This document shows, piece after piece, positions 55,932-64,000 of a stretch of 64,000 bases of DNA. Numbering within the stretch: the stretch's first letter is position 1; the number at the start of each line of letters is the position of its first letter. Both the position numbers and the translations under genes were made by a program. The DNA is from SHZL01 sp963784425 (GTDB lineage Bacteria > Pseudomonadota > Gammaproteobacteria > Xanthomonadales > SZUA-36). The stretch covers positions 62,001-126,000 of the forward strand of contig CAWARM010000013.1 in NCBI GenBank assembly GCA_963784425.1, in the 5' to 3' direction. Below the pieces are notes generated by a model. The model made no database searches, was not told the DNA's origin, and saw only the letters and a list, made by a program, of their open reading frames with translations.

Positions 55932-56932
55932 TAGAACTTCTCCAGCAGCTTTCTGGCCAGCCTCCAGGCCGCAGGTACTGGGCTGAGTGGATTCCATTGC
56001 GCCCGGCGCAGTTCACGCCCGAGCATGTCGAGCCGGGCCAGCACAGGGCGGAGTTCCGCGAGCCTGGCGTTGATCTCTTTCCAGCGGTCCCACAAGGCTA
56101 TTGTGGAACTGTTCATTTCGTCAACAGCCAGGCGGTCAAGCAGGCAATACGCTTCACACAGCAGGCGGTTGATACGCTTTTCCTCCATCATCGATGCAAT
56201 ACTGAACTGTGTATGTTGCAGACCGGGGCGAAGAAAATCATGGACAAAAGCATCCATGGCCGCGTGGCTTTTCACTGTCTCGGGCAGGCCCAGCTGTTTG
56301 GCCAGTCGCTGCACCTGAACAAGCGGGTCCTCGATCAAACGGTCATAGTCGATCACCACAAGGGGCGAATCCTGCAGCAGATGGAAATGAGGCACGACGT
56401 TGACCAGCCATTCAAGGTCACTGTTTTCCTGGCTGCCCCGGTGTGCGTCCAGCCTCGCGCGTGAGCGAGCCACGCTCAGCGGATTGCGAATCGGCATGAC
56501 GTAGCTGGGTTCTATGTCCATTTGCCTGAATAAACTTACCCAAAACGGCAGTATTCTCATGGTGCGCGCGTATTTGAACCCCCAGATCGGCGCAGCGCCA
56601 AATCGGGCTTTGATCGTATCGGCGAATTCCGCATAAAAAGGCGTCACTAGCGGGCTATCCCACACCGATTCATCCAGCAAGCTGAGGCTATCTGGCCGCA
56701 AATCCAGCGCGCGGCGCAATTTCTTGCTGAGACCGAGCAATGCCCTGTCCTCGAAAAAACCGCTGGGATTCTTGCGGGAAGGGGGCTTGAAATGATCGCC
56801 CAGTTCTACCCCTGCAGCCTGCGTGGCGCGGGCGACGACACTGGTACCGCTGCGCCCTGCACCGAGTATCAGGACAGCGCGTTGACGTGGGTACGATACG
56901 ACTGACACCGAAGACGCGCTCGTCGTGATCAC
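55931..56932 (-). CDS. PAPS-dependent sulfotransferase family protein
   Basis: 333 residues. The PAPS phosphate-binding loop is LILGAGRSGTS (21-31), followed by the 3'-phosphate-binding Arg/Ser region MPIRNPLSVARSRARL and VVIDYDRLIEDP. It should place a sulfate group on a carbohydrate or lipid acceptor in the cytoplasm. It overlaps the 2OG-oxygenase by four bases and the flippase by one. Its position implies a sulfated surface glycan, unusual among gammaproteobacterial LPS loci. Confidence 0.86.
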   Translation of the reverse strand: MITTSASSVSVVSYPRQRAVLILGAGRSGTSVVARATQAAGVELGDHFKPPSRKNPSGFFEDRALLGLSKKLRRALDLRPDSLSLLDESVWDSPLVTPFYAEFADTIKARFGAAPIWGFKYARTMRILPFWVSLFRQMDIEPSYVMPIRNPLSVARSRARLDAHRGSQENSDLEWLVNVVPHFHLLQDSPLVVIDYDRLIEDPLVQVQRLAKQLGLPETVKSHAAMDAFVHDFLRPGLQHTQFSIASMMEEKRINRLLCEAYCLLDRLAVDEMNSSTIALWDRWKEINARLAELRPVLARLDMLGRELRRAQWNPLSPVPAAWRLARKLLEKF

Positions 56933-57642
56933 TTCTTCCTTTTTATCCAGTTCAATGCCTGACGCCCGGCATACAGCAGTGGATGACTAATAACCACGAT
57001 GAATACTTTACGGAGTTTGCCCTCTGGACAGGTCAATTCACGCACACCATGCCAGGAACGCGCGCGGCGTGCGAACAGGGTGCTGTAGTTGCCGACGCAT
57101 TCGCTGGCGATGATCCGCTCGAAATCTTCAAATGCCGGTGCCGAGTTGGTGGAGAATTTTCCGCCATCATCCAGGATCAGAGTTTGTCCACCCCATTGCG
57201 ACTCCCATTCATCGGCACTGTTGAAATAGAAAATATGGGAACCCAGTTTTTGCCGGGCGTCGCAGTGCGGCGACACGGAACAACCCGTCGGGGTGTAATG
57301 CCAGTGCATGTTCAGGTGAAAATTCCTCCGCCGATACATGCGCTGCAGGAAATCCCTGTAGTCCGGTCCGTATAACTCAGCAATGAATTCTTGCCAGGCA
57401 TCCGGCACGGTTTTCAGATCGCTTGAATACTCAAGGTTGTAGCGGTCATGCGACGCTTGGCCATGCGACCGTTTACGGCTGAAGTTTGCTTGCATGACGT
57501 CTACATCGGGCAGGTTTTCAAGCAGCTGCTGATAACCCCCGGCGGTCAGCAAGTCGGCAGGGTTTATGAACGGATAGGGCTTGGTACGCAGAAATGCTTC
57601 TACGTCGATCGCATTCAGTTTATCAACGTCGAGGTATTGCAT
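56929..57642 (-). CDS. 2-oxoglutarate/Fe(II)-dependent oxygenase
   Basis: 237 residues. The iron facial triad is visible: His126 and Asp128 in SVSPHCDARQ and the distal His198 in ARSWHGVREL, with an Arg downstream (GKLRKVF) that can bind 2-oxoglutarate. The fold is the double-stranded beta-helix (LNMHWHYTPTG start). Proteins with this pattern hydroxylate small molecules or sugars. It lies between the ELM1-type fusion and the sulfotransferase and overlaps both, so it probably modifies the same glycan. Confidence 0.87.
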   Translation of the reverse strand: MQYLDVDKLNAIDVEAFLRTKPYPFINPADLLTAGGYQQLLENLPDVDVMQANFSRKRSHGQASHDRYNLEYSSDLKTVPDAWQEFIAELYGPDYRDFLQRMYRRRNFHLNMHWHYTPTGCSVSPHCDARQKLGSHIFYFNSADEWESQWGGQTLILDDGGKFSTNSAPAFEDFERIIASECVGNYSTLFARRARSWHGVRELTCPEGKLRKVFIVVISHPLLYAGRQALNWIKRKK

Positions 57643-60127
57643 AAATATTCTGGCGTTTTTCTATGTGAATGACGCCGAGGTTCTCTGCCTGAGGAGGTTG
57701 GTCTAGCATTATACGCAGACGGTCGCCAAGTTCCTCCTGCCTGTAAGTCCGTCTGTCTTGTGACACTTGCAGAGACTGGCCAAAACCGGAAACAAATCCC
57801 TGTTTCGCGATGCGCTGGTGAAATTCTTCCATATCGCGCGGCGGTAAAATCCACTCAAGTTGCAGCAGACGGGCGCAGAGGTATTCAAATCCCTGTTGGG
57901 GCCTTTCGGTGCCGCGGCGATTTTTTGGCTGCTGCGAAGTACGTTGCAACAACCATTGACCGATTGCCATCGGGACTTCCGCACGCCGCTTTTCAAGTGA
58001 ATAGCTGAAGACCGGCTTGGTCGTTGCGATCGCATCAGCCAGCATGGACTCACTCTCCCCGCTGACCACCAGAATATCAGCCGACGCCAGGTATTCGCGG
58101 TAGGGATTGCCCTTTCCGCCGGGCGACCAGACATGCATGTGCCCCTCGCCTTTAAGTGCTTCTGCGAGCGCGCTGGCCGCCGCTTTGCTGGTGCGCCGGG
58201 ACGTTACGGCCCAAAGAGAACCACCCAGTTGTTTTACCTGCTCCAGCACTCTGCGGCCCATCAACGCCGCAGCTTCGGGGGAAAGTACATACTGCCTGGA
58301 ATCACCGCCAACCAGCAATGCCACACGGGGTTGGGCGGCACCCTCGAGTAATTTCTCACCCCGCTGCCGCGCTGCATCCAGGCCCTGGTTCGTGAGTGGG
58401 TGTACCGGTAACAGCGTTTCAACACGCCGCTGATGTACAGGCAGATGGAAGTGTTCACAGCAGACCACAATGTCGCTGGTACTTTTGATTCCGCGGCTTT
58501 TCCTGCCGGCCAGCAACAGGCGGCTGCGACCGCCGCTACGCGCCTTTATCCATCGTGCCACGTGATTTGTCCACCAGCCACAGCCGATGACAAGGTCAGG
58601 CCATGGCGCCTGGCAGGGTCCAAGCTGCCCTACACCCAGGTGGAGCAGAACGGTCAGCAGTTCCCTTGGCCCCTGGTTTACCTGTTTCTTCTCGTAACGC
58701 CAGCCCAGCATCTCGGCGAGCGCAGTGGACTGGCTGCTGTGACCCAGTTTGTGGCTATTGATGACCCAGACCCTGAATTCCCGTTGTGAACTTTCATTGC
58801 CCTCGATGACCACGGGTTTGCCGAAGCGCCGCACCGCGCTGGTTTCAAGGTGCAGCTGCCAACGCACCTCGGGATGACGCCTGCCAACCAGATGAAACTG
58901 ATAATGCCACCATTCCGTGTTCCGCCGCCAAGGGCGAGGATGGTCTACTTGCGCACTTTGGCTGGCAGCCGGTAGGTCTGCAACCTTGCAATACAATACC
59001 CGCCCGGCGTAACTGAACAGCCGCTCCAGTAACCAGGGGACATCGTCATCCGGCACAAACTCCAGCAAATTCATACACAGCACGGCATCAAATTTAGCCC
59101 GAGCGATCTTTCCAGGCGAGTCTGCCAGCGGGTCCATGTGTTGAATCGAACGTACATCACCGGGTATGTGTACCGAGGTATCTGCCGACAATGCCTTGAT
59201 ACGGCAATACAAAAGACTCTGCGCATGGCTGTCCTGTAACAGCTCAGCCATGCCTGCACATTTCCTGGAAACGCCCGACGAGGGCGCATTCCTGCGCTTC
59301 CCTGATTCTCCTGACAGGCCGGTAATGCGGCTGCGCAACCTGCGCAAACCCTGGCTGGGGCGATCCGCACTGAATGCCTGGAAAGCTGCTTCGTTAGCGC
59401 CTTTCTCAAGCTCATACCAGATGTAGCCATGGGGGTTTTTCTGATACGCGAACTGGTTTGGAAAAGGGTGCCACGGCTGCCGGTGCAGGGTCGTGTAGTG
59501 CAGCACACCACATTGGCCTGCTGTGTATTCTCCGTCGCGTGCATTCCAGCCGCCATCCAGCTTGCCCCACAAACCTGGTGTGTTTGCTGCGCGCGTCAGC
59601 AGCTCATTTTTGCCCTTCGTGCGTGCGTCCTGCAACGTCCACAGCCTGGCCATCTTTTTACAATCCAGCAATGCCACCGAAATATCGCCGGCAGTGACGG
59701 ACAAATAACCATGCTCCGCCATAGGAAGGTCGAACAGCAGAGCCGGGTCCTGCAGATAGACCTGGTCCACATCGTTATAAATTGCGCGACCACTGCCCGC
59801 CGCAAAATGCGGAATGGCGAAGCGGTAATTGGTAAAACCGGTCAGCCAAAAACGCGATCTGAAACCGGTCAGGTTCTTCATCAGGTAGATTTCATACACT
59901 CGTGCAGGGTCTCGCAGCCGTTCTATCGACCAGATGAAGATGCGTTCGGCTTTGAACTGGGCCGGCTCTGTGCCGAGGAAAATCCTCACAGGAGGTTTAT
60001 TGCCTGGTGCAACCCCTTCCCGGACACGTAATGTGACCAGTTCCGGGGCGTCCCACAGCTGCGTCCTGCGGATCGACGCCGGAGACCTGAGTGCGGACTG
60101 GATGATACGTTGCGTCAGGAAAGCCAT
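57623..60127 (-). CDS. Three-part ELM1/GtrOC1-like putative glycosyltransferase fusion
   Basis: 834 residues. Residues about 48-250 form a GT-A-like domain with IYNDVDQVYLQDP (Asp-Val-Asp at 119-121, possible metal ligands). Residues about 285-420 look like a methyltransferase-type Rossmann region (FDAVLCMNLLEFVPDDDVPW). The C-terminal part (about 460-834) is the ELM1-type GT-B domain: VWVINSHKLGHSSQSTALAEMLGW, VALLVGGDS and DILVVSGESESMLADAIAT. I infer that one protein combines two sugar-transfer domains with a methylation-type domain. It starts 66 bases after the capsule-type gene and overlaps the 2OG-oxygenase. Confidence 0.78.
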   Translation of the reverse strand: MAFLTQRIIQSALRSPASIRRTQLWDAPELVTLRVREGVAPGNKPPVRIFLGTEPAQFKAERIFIWSIERLRDPARVYEIYLMKNLTGFRSRFWLTGFTNYRFAIPHFAAGSGRAIYNDVDQVYLQDPALLFDLPMAEHGYLSVTAGDISVALLDCKKMARLWTLQDARTKGKNELLTRAANTPGLWGKLDGGWNARDGEYTAGQCGVLHYTTLHRQPWHPFPNQFAYQKNPHGYIWYELEKGANEAAFQAFSADRPSQGLRRLRSRITGLSGESGKRRNAPSSGVSRKCAGMAELLQDSHAQSLLYCRIKALSADTSVHIPGDVRSIQHMDPLADSPGKIARAKFDAVLCMNLLEFVPDDDVPWLLERLFSYAGRVLYCKVADLPAASQSAQVDHPRPWRRNTEWWHYQFHLVGRRHPEVRWQLHLETSAVRRFGKPVVIEGNESSQREFRVWVINSHKLGHSSQSTALAEMLGWRYEKKQVNQGPRELLTVLLHLGVGQLGPCQAPWPDLVIGCGWWTNHVARWIKARSGGRSRLLLAGRKSRGIKSTSDIVVCCEHFHLPVHQRRVETLLPVHPLTNQGLDAARQRGEKLLEGAAQPRVALLVGGDSRQYVLSPEAAALMGRRVLEQVKQLGGSLWAVTSRRTSKAAASALAEALKGEGHMHVWSPGGKGNPYREYLASADILVVSGESESMLADAIATTKPVFSYSLEKRRAEVPMAIGQWLLQRTSQQPKNRRGTERPQQGFEYLCARLLQLEWILPPRDMEEFHQRIAKQGFVSGFGQSLQVSQDRRTYRQEELGDRLRIMLDQPPQAENLGVIHIEKRQNIYAIPRR

Positions 60128-60193
60128 GTTTGTGTCTCGATGTACCTTTGCGGCATGGTGGAAATCTCTCCGGAAAAAGAATTTTGCCGCGTT

Positions 60194-61474
60194 CTATCGT
60201 CGGACCACGGATTCGAGCAAGTCTACAAATCGCGGCAGCACATCAGCATCCGGAACATCCACGATTTCCCGCAGAAAGCGGTCACGATGTGCAGAGTCAT
60301 AAAAATCATCACAACCCTCTCGAAGGCAATGCGCGAGCTTGTTATAGGCATCATCCCGGCAGTGCAATGTGCACTCAGGCAGGTAAGCTCCCACGGTGGA
60401 CGTGCCAGCATGAAGGTAATCAGCAGCCAGTACCGGCTTTTTCAGTTTTACGGCCTCGAAGGCAACTGAGGTTGCGATATCGATCACCACATCCGACCAG
60501 CTGAGCAAATGAGATGAGTGAATCTCTGCTGCCACAAAACGTACATTCTTGAGCCGCCGCAAGCCGGCGCGGCGGGACAATGGCTGTCTCCAGCCCCCCC
60601 TGGTATGCGCCTTGATGATCAATTCGACATCCGGAAATGCCGCCAGCATTTGCACCACGCGGCCGACTTCGTCCCAGAAAATCGAAAAATCGCTTTTACG
60701 CAGAAACATGACCACCTTGAGTTTACCCGGACTGGCCTCCAGCGGTGATGGCGGCAACAATTGTTCCAGCTTTGCCAGCCATTCATCGCAATAGCGTGGC
60801 GAGCCCAACACCGCCACACGCGAATTTTCGACAAATGGCCGGAAGCGTGTTGCGCACAGTTCATTGGGCACAACCACCCGGTCAAACATTTTTGCCGGGG
60901 CAAATTTCAGCCGCGGCTCCATGCTGAGTTCTTCGACACGCACCAGGAAATTCGCATGCGGGCTGTCACCATGCGGCAGGGAAACAGTCCCCAGGCCCCG
61001 TTCGCGAGCCGAATCGACCACAGTTTGTACAAACTCGATGGGGAAAACCGAATTGCCGCTGATCCAGTCAAATGTGACCACACCCGACGTATCGGCACCC
61101 GGTTCGCCGTGGGCAAAACTCCGCCGCAGCAGTATGTCCGCTATTTTCTGCCAGAATAGTACGCGCTTGTGCTTGCCCATCACGCGATCAAGCATAGCGT
61201 TAAAGAATCCGGGCATGGCAGCACGGAAATGCCGATCCAGAAGCAGCTTTTGCAAGCGCATGCGGAATAGCTGCCGGCGATCCAGAATCTCGCCAATCCG
61301 TGCCACGCGCACGCCGTCCAGCGAAGCGAGGTAAACGATCCGGTAGTCGTCGCTGAAATGCGGGTCACCCATCAGCACCACATCAGCGGTATGGCCACGC
61401 TCGGCCCACTTGTGCACTACCGGTGTGACGTGGTCGATATCATTATAATGACGCAGAAAAAAAAGAGCTTTCAC
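60194..61474 (-). CDS. Capsule/CDP-glycerol-type glycosyl- or glycerophosphotransferase
   Basis: 426 residues from GTG 61474 (VKALFFLRHYNDIDHVTPVV), the natural start; the frame stays open to 61987 only because it runs antisense to kdsB. A GT-B-like fold is suggested by VSLPHGDSPHANF, FDRVVVPNE, the KLKVVMFLRKSD strand, and SDVVIDIATSVAFEAVKLKKPVL. This pattern fits the CDP-glycerol/capsule polysaccharide transferase group. It opens the minus-strand operon that continues into the ELM1 fusion and is divergent from kdsB. Confidence 0.75.
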   Translation of the reverse strand: MKALFFLRHYNDIDHVTPVVHKWAERGHTADVVLMGDPHFSDDYRIVYLASLDGVRVARIGEILDRRQLFRMRLQKLLLDRHFRAAMPGFFNAMLDRVMGKHKRVLFWQKIADILLRRSFAHGEPGADTSGVVTFDWISGNSVFPIEFVQTVVDSARERGLGTVSLPHGDSPHANFLVRVEELSMEPRLKFAPAKMFDRVVVPNELCATRFRPFVENSRVAVLGSPRYCDEWLAKLEQLLPPSPLEASPGKLKVVMFLRKSDFSIFWDEVGRVVQMLAAFPDVELIIKAHTRGGWRQPLSRRAGLRRLKNVRFVAAEIHSSHLLSWSDVVIDIATSVAFEAVKLKKPVLAADYLHAGTSTVGAYLPECTLHCRDDAYNKLAHCLREGCDDFYDSAHRDRFLREIVDVPDADVLPRFVDLLESVVRR

Positions 61475-61616
61475 GTTTGGTGTTTGGACTTGGTAAGTGA
61501 TGAGGGACAGGCATATTATACCGCCCTGCACCTGCACATAGCAGCCAAACCCGAACCGGTCACCAATACCGGCCTGATGTGAATACGCCTCCGCCTCCAG
61601 AGCCAGGAAATCCAGG

Positions 61617-62366
61617 ATGAAGATTGTGGCCATTATTCCCGCCCGCATGGGCTCAAGCCGCTTCCCGGGCAAGCCGCTGGTGCCAATCCTGGGAAAACCG
61701 ATGATTGAGCATGTATACCGCCGGGTGGCGATGTGCGAACAGCTGGATGGCACCATCATCGCCACTTGTGACGAGGACATTCGCAAGGCAGCCGAAGGCT
61801 TTGGCGCGTCAGTCATCATGACCTCTGACCGGCACGAACGCGCCAGCGACCGCGTTGCCGAAGCAGCCCGGCTGTTGGATGCTGACCTCATCGTTATGGT
61901 GCAAGGCGATGAACCAATGATATTCCCCGATATGATCGATGCTGCGATTGCCCCGTTCCAGGCCGGCGACAAGATCGGCTGCGTCAACCTGTCGCACCGG
62001 CTGGAAAACCTCGATGACTATAAAAATCCCAACACCATCAAGGTGGTAAGTGATCTGCACGGTAATGCCATGTACATGACGCGCGCCCCCGTACCAACCC
62101 TGGCGAAAACCGGTATTGCCGATACCCATGTGTGCAAGCAGGTCTGCGTGATCGTATTTACCCGCGACGAACTGGAAGCCTATACCCGGCTTGCACCTAC
62201 ACCACTTGAAACCTATGAATCCATTGATATGTTGCGGCTGATGGAGCACGGGCGTCCAGTGCGCATGGTGCCCACGGAGCGGGACACCCTGGCTGTCGAC
62301 TGCCCGGACGATGTATTGCGGGTGGAAGAACAGTTACGCCGGGACCCCCTCATCAGTACCTACTAA
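61617..62366 (+). CDS. kdsB: 3-deoxy-manno-octulosonate cytidylyltransferase (CMP-Kdo synthetase)
   Basis: Activates Kdo with CTP. The 249 residues match the family: IPARMGSSRFPGKPLVPI at the N-terminus, VMVQGDEPMI, YMTRAPVPTL, and C-terminal TLAVDCPDDVLRVEEQL. The enzyme serves LPS inner core or Kdo-containing capsules. No other Kdo genes are nearby, so it may be a second copy dedicated to the surface polysaccharide encoded here. Its 3' end overlaps the convergent PAP2 gene by 33 bases. Confidence 0.93.
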   Translation: MKIVAIIPARMGSSRFPGKPLVPILGKPMIEHVYRRVAMCEQLDGTIIATCDEDIRKAAEGFGASVIMTSDRHERASDRVAEAARLLDADLIVMVQGDEPMIFPDMIDAAIAPFQAGDKIGCVNLSHRLENLDDYKNPNTIKVVSDLHGNAMYMTRAPVPTLAKTGIADTHVCKQVCVIVFTRDELEAYTRLAPTPLETYESIDMLRLMEHGRPVRMVPTERDTLAVDCPDDVLRVEEQLRRDPLISTY

Positions 62367-63137
62367 CCCAACGTCCATGACTGGCGTGATCGAACGTTTC
62401 CGAACTACTCCTTCCATTACGCCGAACACCAGCAACGCCAGGGTCCAACTCAGGAACGCAGCCCACAGGTCATGTGACAGGAAATGCGCACCGCGCAACT
62501 GTTGAGCGAATCCGAAGCTCGCGCCCAGCACGATGCCTGGCAGCAGAAACAGCCACGCTTTCTTTCGCGACTGCGGGTAGGCAGCAAAGTACAGGGACAG
62601 CAGCGCAAAGCCGGCGCTGGCATGAGCCGATGGAAAACAATGCCCTCCAAGACCGGAACCCAGGGGGTATGCCAGGCTGTGCTGGTAGAGGCGGGACGCG
62701 CCGAAGTCCTGCAGCCGCCAGGGGCAAGGAACCTCGCTGAAATGTTTCAGCAGCACAATCGCGGTCGGAATCACGGCCATGCAGGTGAAAAGGTAAAAGA
62801 AAGATTTTTTCCAGGGATGCAGGGCAGTAATCCACCGGCTGCCAACGGCAAGGAACAACACCAACAGGCTGAAAACATAAATCAGCACATTACCGCCTTG
62901 GTGCATGATCGCATAGGTCAGCCAGTTGTCTCTGAGGCTCCAGGCATTGCCCTCCCATTCATAAAGTGCAGTAGCCAGCCACAGGTCAAGCCTGCTGCTC
63001 TCAAACAGCAGGGCCAGTGGGACGAATACCGCCGAGGGGACGACCAGGTGCCAAAACCAGAATTTTCTGTCCAACGATATGTGCAATGCTGATACCTGAA
63101 ATTCGCCCCCCAGTGGGGCATCGTCGGCGATTATCAC
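62334..63137 (-). CDS. PAP2-family membrane phosphatase
   Basis: 267 residues, about six hydrophobic helices. The three PAP2 motifs are recognisable: LKHFSEVPCPW (first), GGHCFPSAHASAG (second, with the catalytic His) and LRGAHFLSHDLWA (third, with His and Asp). Such enzymes dephosphorylate lipid phosphates such as undecaprenyl pyrophosphate or phosphatidylglycerophosphate. It overlaps the end of kdsB and may work with the polysaccharide region. Confidence 0.87.
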   Translation of the reverse strand: MIIADDAPLGGEFQVSALHISLDRKFWFWHLVVPSAVFVPLALLFESSRLDLWLATALYEWEGNAWSLRDNWLTYAIMHQGGNVLIYVFSLLVLFLAVGSRWITALHPWKKSFFYLFTCMAVIPTAIVLLKHFSEVPCPWRLQDFGASRLYQHSLAYPLGSGLGGHCFPSAHASAGFALLSLYFAAYPQSRKKAWLFLLPGIVLGASFGFAQQLRGAHFLSHDLWAAFLSWTLALLVFGVMEGVVRKRSITPVMDVGLVGTDEGVPA

Positions 63138-63184
63138 TGACCCGAAGTTAAGTCCAGGTGAACAGTTTGTTATATTAGAAATAA

Positions 63185-64000
63185 TTAATTTTTGGGGTTC
63201 TCCCGGTCCAGCAACGCCTGTTTGCGCTCAACACCCCAGCGGTACCCGGACAGGCCGCCATCGCTGCGCACCACCCGGTGGCACGGGATAACTACTGCCA
63301 GCTTGTTTGCACCACACGCTTGCGCAACCGCTCTCGTTGATTTCGGTGCGCCGATCTCTTTTGCAATGGTTGCGTAACTGGCCGTTTGGCCCATGGGTAT
63401 TTTGCCCAGGGCCTTCCAAACACGCTGTTGGAATGCGGTTCCACGAATATCCAGTGGCAGGTTCAACTCGGAACCCGGTGCATCGATAAAGGACACTACC
63501 CGTGCGATCCACCTATCGAAGTCCGCCTCACCCCCAACCAGTTCAGCTTTTGGAAATTGTTCCTGGAACATCTGCAGCAGTTCCTCAGGCGTGTCACCGA
63601 GCAAGATCGAACACACACCCTGGTTGGTTGCGCCGACCAATATGGTCCCCAGGGAACACTCTCCCAGCGCGAACCTGATGGTCTCGCCTGTACCGCCGGC
63701 ACGGCGTTTGCCAGGTGTCATTCCCAGCACTTCCCGTGATGCCTCGTAGAATCGCCCACTGGAATTGAACCCGGCACCGTAGATGACTTCTGTAACCGAG
63801 CCTTTCGTGGCCAACCCGTCCCGCACTTTCCTGTCCCGCTGCGCGGTCGCATACGCCTTGGGCGTCAGCCCGGCAATTTTCCTGAAGATGCGGTGAAAAT
63901 GATGCTTGCTCAGGCCTACCGTCGCGGCCAACTCATCCAGGCTCGGCGCTTGCTCCGCAGATTCAATCAAACGGCAGGCCTGGACCACAAGGGCCGCGTA
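63185..64000 (-). CDS. Ada-like AraC regulator / O6-methylguanine-DNA methyltransferase (cut by window edge)
   Basis: The coding frame continues past the end of the window, so the N-terminus is missing. Visible are an AraC helix-turn-helix (ELAATVGLSKHHFHRIFRKIAG, and the second helix YGAGFNSSGRFYEASREVLGM) followed by the methyltransferase domain with RGTAFQQRVWKALGKIP, the active-site Cys in VIPCHRVV and GLSGYRWGVERK. This is the C-terminal two thirds of an Ada-type protein that removes methyl groups from O6-methylguanine and activates the adaptive response. Whether the N-terminal phosphotriester domain exists cannot be seen. Confidence 0.92.
   Translation of the reverse strand, partial: YAALVVQACRLIESAEQAPSLDELAATVGLSKHHFHRIFRKIAGLTPKAYATAQRDRKVRDGLATKGSVTEVIYGAGFNSSGRFYEASREVLGMTPGKRRAGGTGETIRFALGECSLGTILVGATNQGVCSILLGDTPEELLQMFQEQFPKAELVGGEADFDRWIARVVSFIDAPGSELNLPLDIRGTAFQQRVWKALGKIPMGQTASYATIAKEIGAPKSTRAVAQACGANKLAVVIPCHRVVRSDGGLSGYRWGVERKQALLDRENPKN

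Noticed and set aside
59234..59242. Second copy of the CTGTAACAG core seen in the palindromic element
   Set aside because: Only about nine bases match, within the ELM1 fusion coding region, and no inverted partner is nearby; chance match.
1..64000. CRISPR arrays, tRNA or rRNA genes, transposases, phage genes and integrase sites
   Set aside because: Looked for on both strands; no direct-repeat arrays, no tRNA-like cloverleaf or rRNA segments and no transposase, integrase or phage structural proteins were recognised.

Overview
The window looks like a chromosomal segment of a Gram-negative bacterium, most likely a gammaproteobacterium. The support is TatABC, an LPS-type acyltransferase, CMP-Kdo synthetase, a TonB-dependent receptor, an IPTL-CTERM protein, a YcgL-family protein and GlmU/GlmS. 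I see no plasmid, phage, rRNA or tRNA genes, no insertion sequence and no CRISPR array. Coding density is high: no stretch longer than about 300 bases lacks a gene. The longest gap is 1792-2084, where I see no convincing signal.

Layout. 53-11307: YceI, ferrochelatase, an IPTL-CTERM surface protein, tatABC, a BPSS1780-type membrane protein, a rhomboid protease, a PlpD-like patatin with several frameshifts, acetyl-CoA synthetase and a LysM protein. 11360-13775: quinone reductase, then an ArsR regulator overlapping a double AHSA1 protein. 13810-18901: a compact four-gene minus-strand operon, read as lipoprotein, TIR-TM-repeat protein, second small secreted protein, SLOG-four-TM protein. This is the best candidate for an undescribed system, because a TIR enzyme plus a SLOG nucleotide sensor on a membrane protein follows Thoeris-like logic. 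19054-23633: YcgL, a broken D-2-hydroxyacid dehydrogenase, an aldo/keto reductase, an MFS carrier and a Doc-type toxin-antitoxin pair. 23684-26924: glmS and glmU. 27051-32643: S9 peptidase, a palindromic element, an MscS channel, and acetolactate synthase subunits that are divergent instead of in one operon.

32715-41988 is a catabolic module on the minus strand: type III CoA-transferase, HMG-CoA lyase-like enzyme, hydantoinase/oxoprolinase A and B, cysteine hydrolase and a TonB-dependent receptor. Four of the six genes carry a single-base frameshift. 42024-45597: uppP, a dihaem cytochrome c and an acidic-repeat protein. 45744-50879: an envelope-sensing operon (OmpR-type regulator, cupredoxin, outer-membrane protein, hybrid histidine kinase). 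50911-63137: a surface-polysaccharide region (SDR, dehydrogenase, GT2, acyltransferase, flippase, sulfotransferase, 2OG-Fe oxygenase, ELM1/GtrOC1 fusion, capsule-type transferase, kdsB, PAP2 phosphatase). The window ends inside an ada-like gene.

Eight genes are interrupted by 13 frame breaks. Ten of these can be repaired by deleting one base, which leaves sequence error or recent gene decay as the alternatives. Gene assignments rest on motif recognition by eye; no database search was run.
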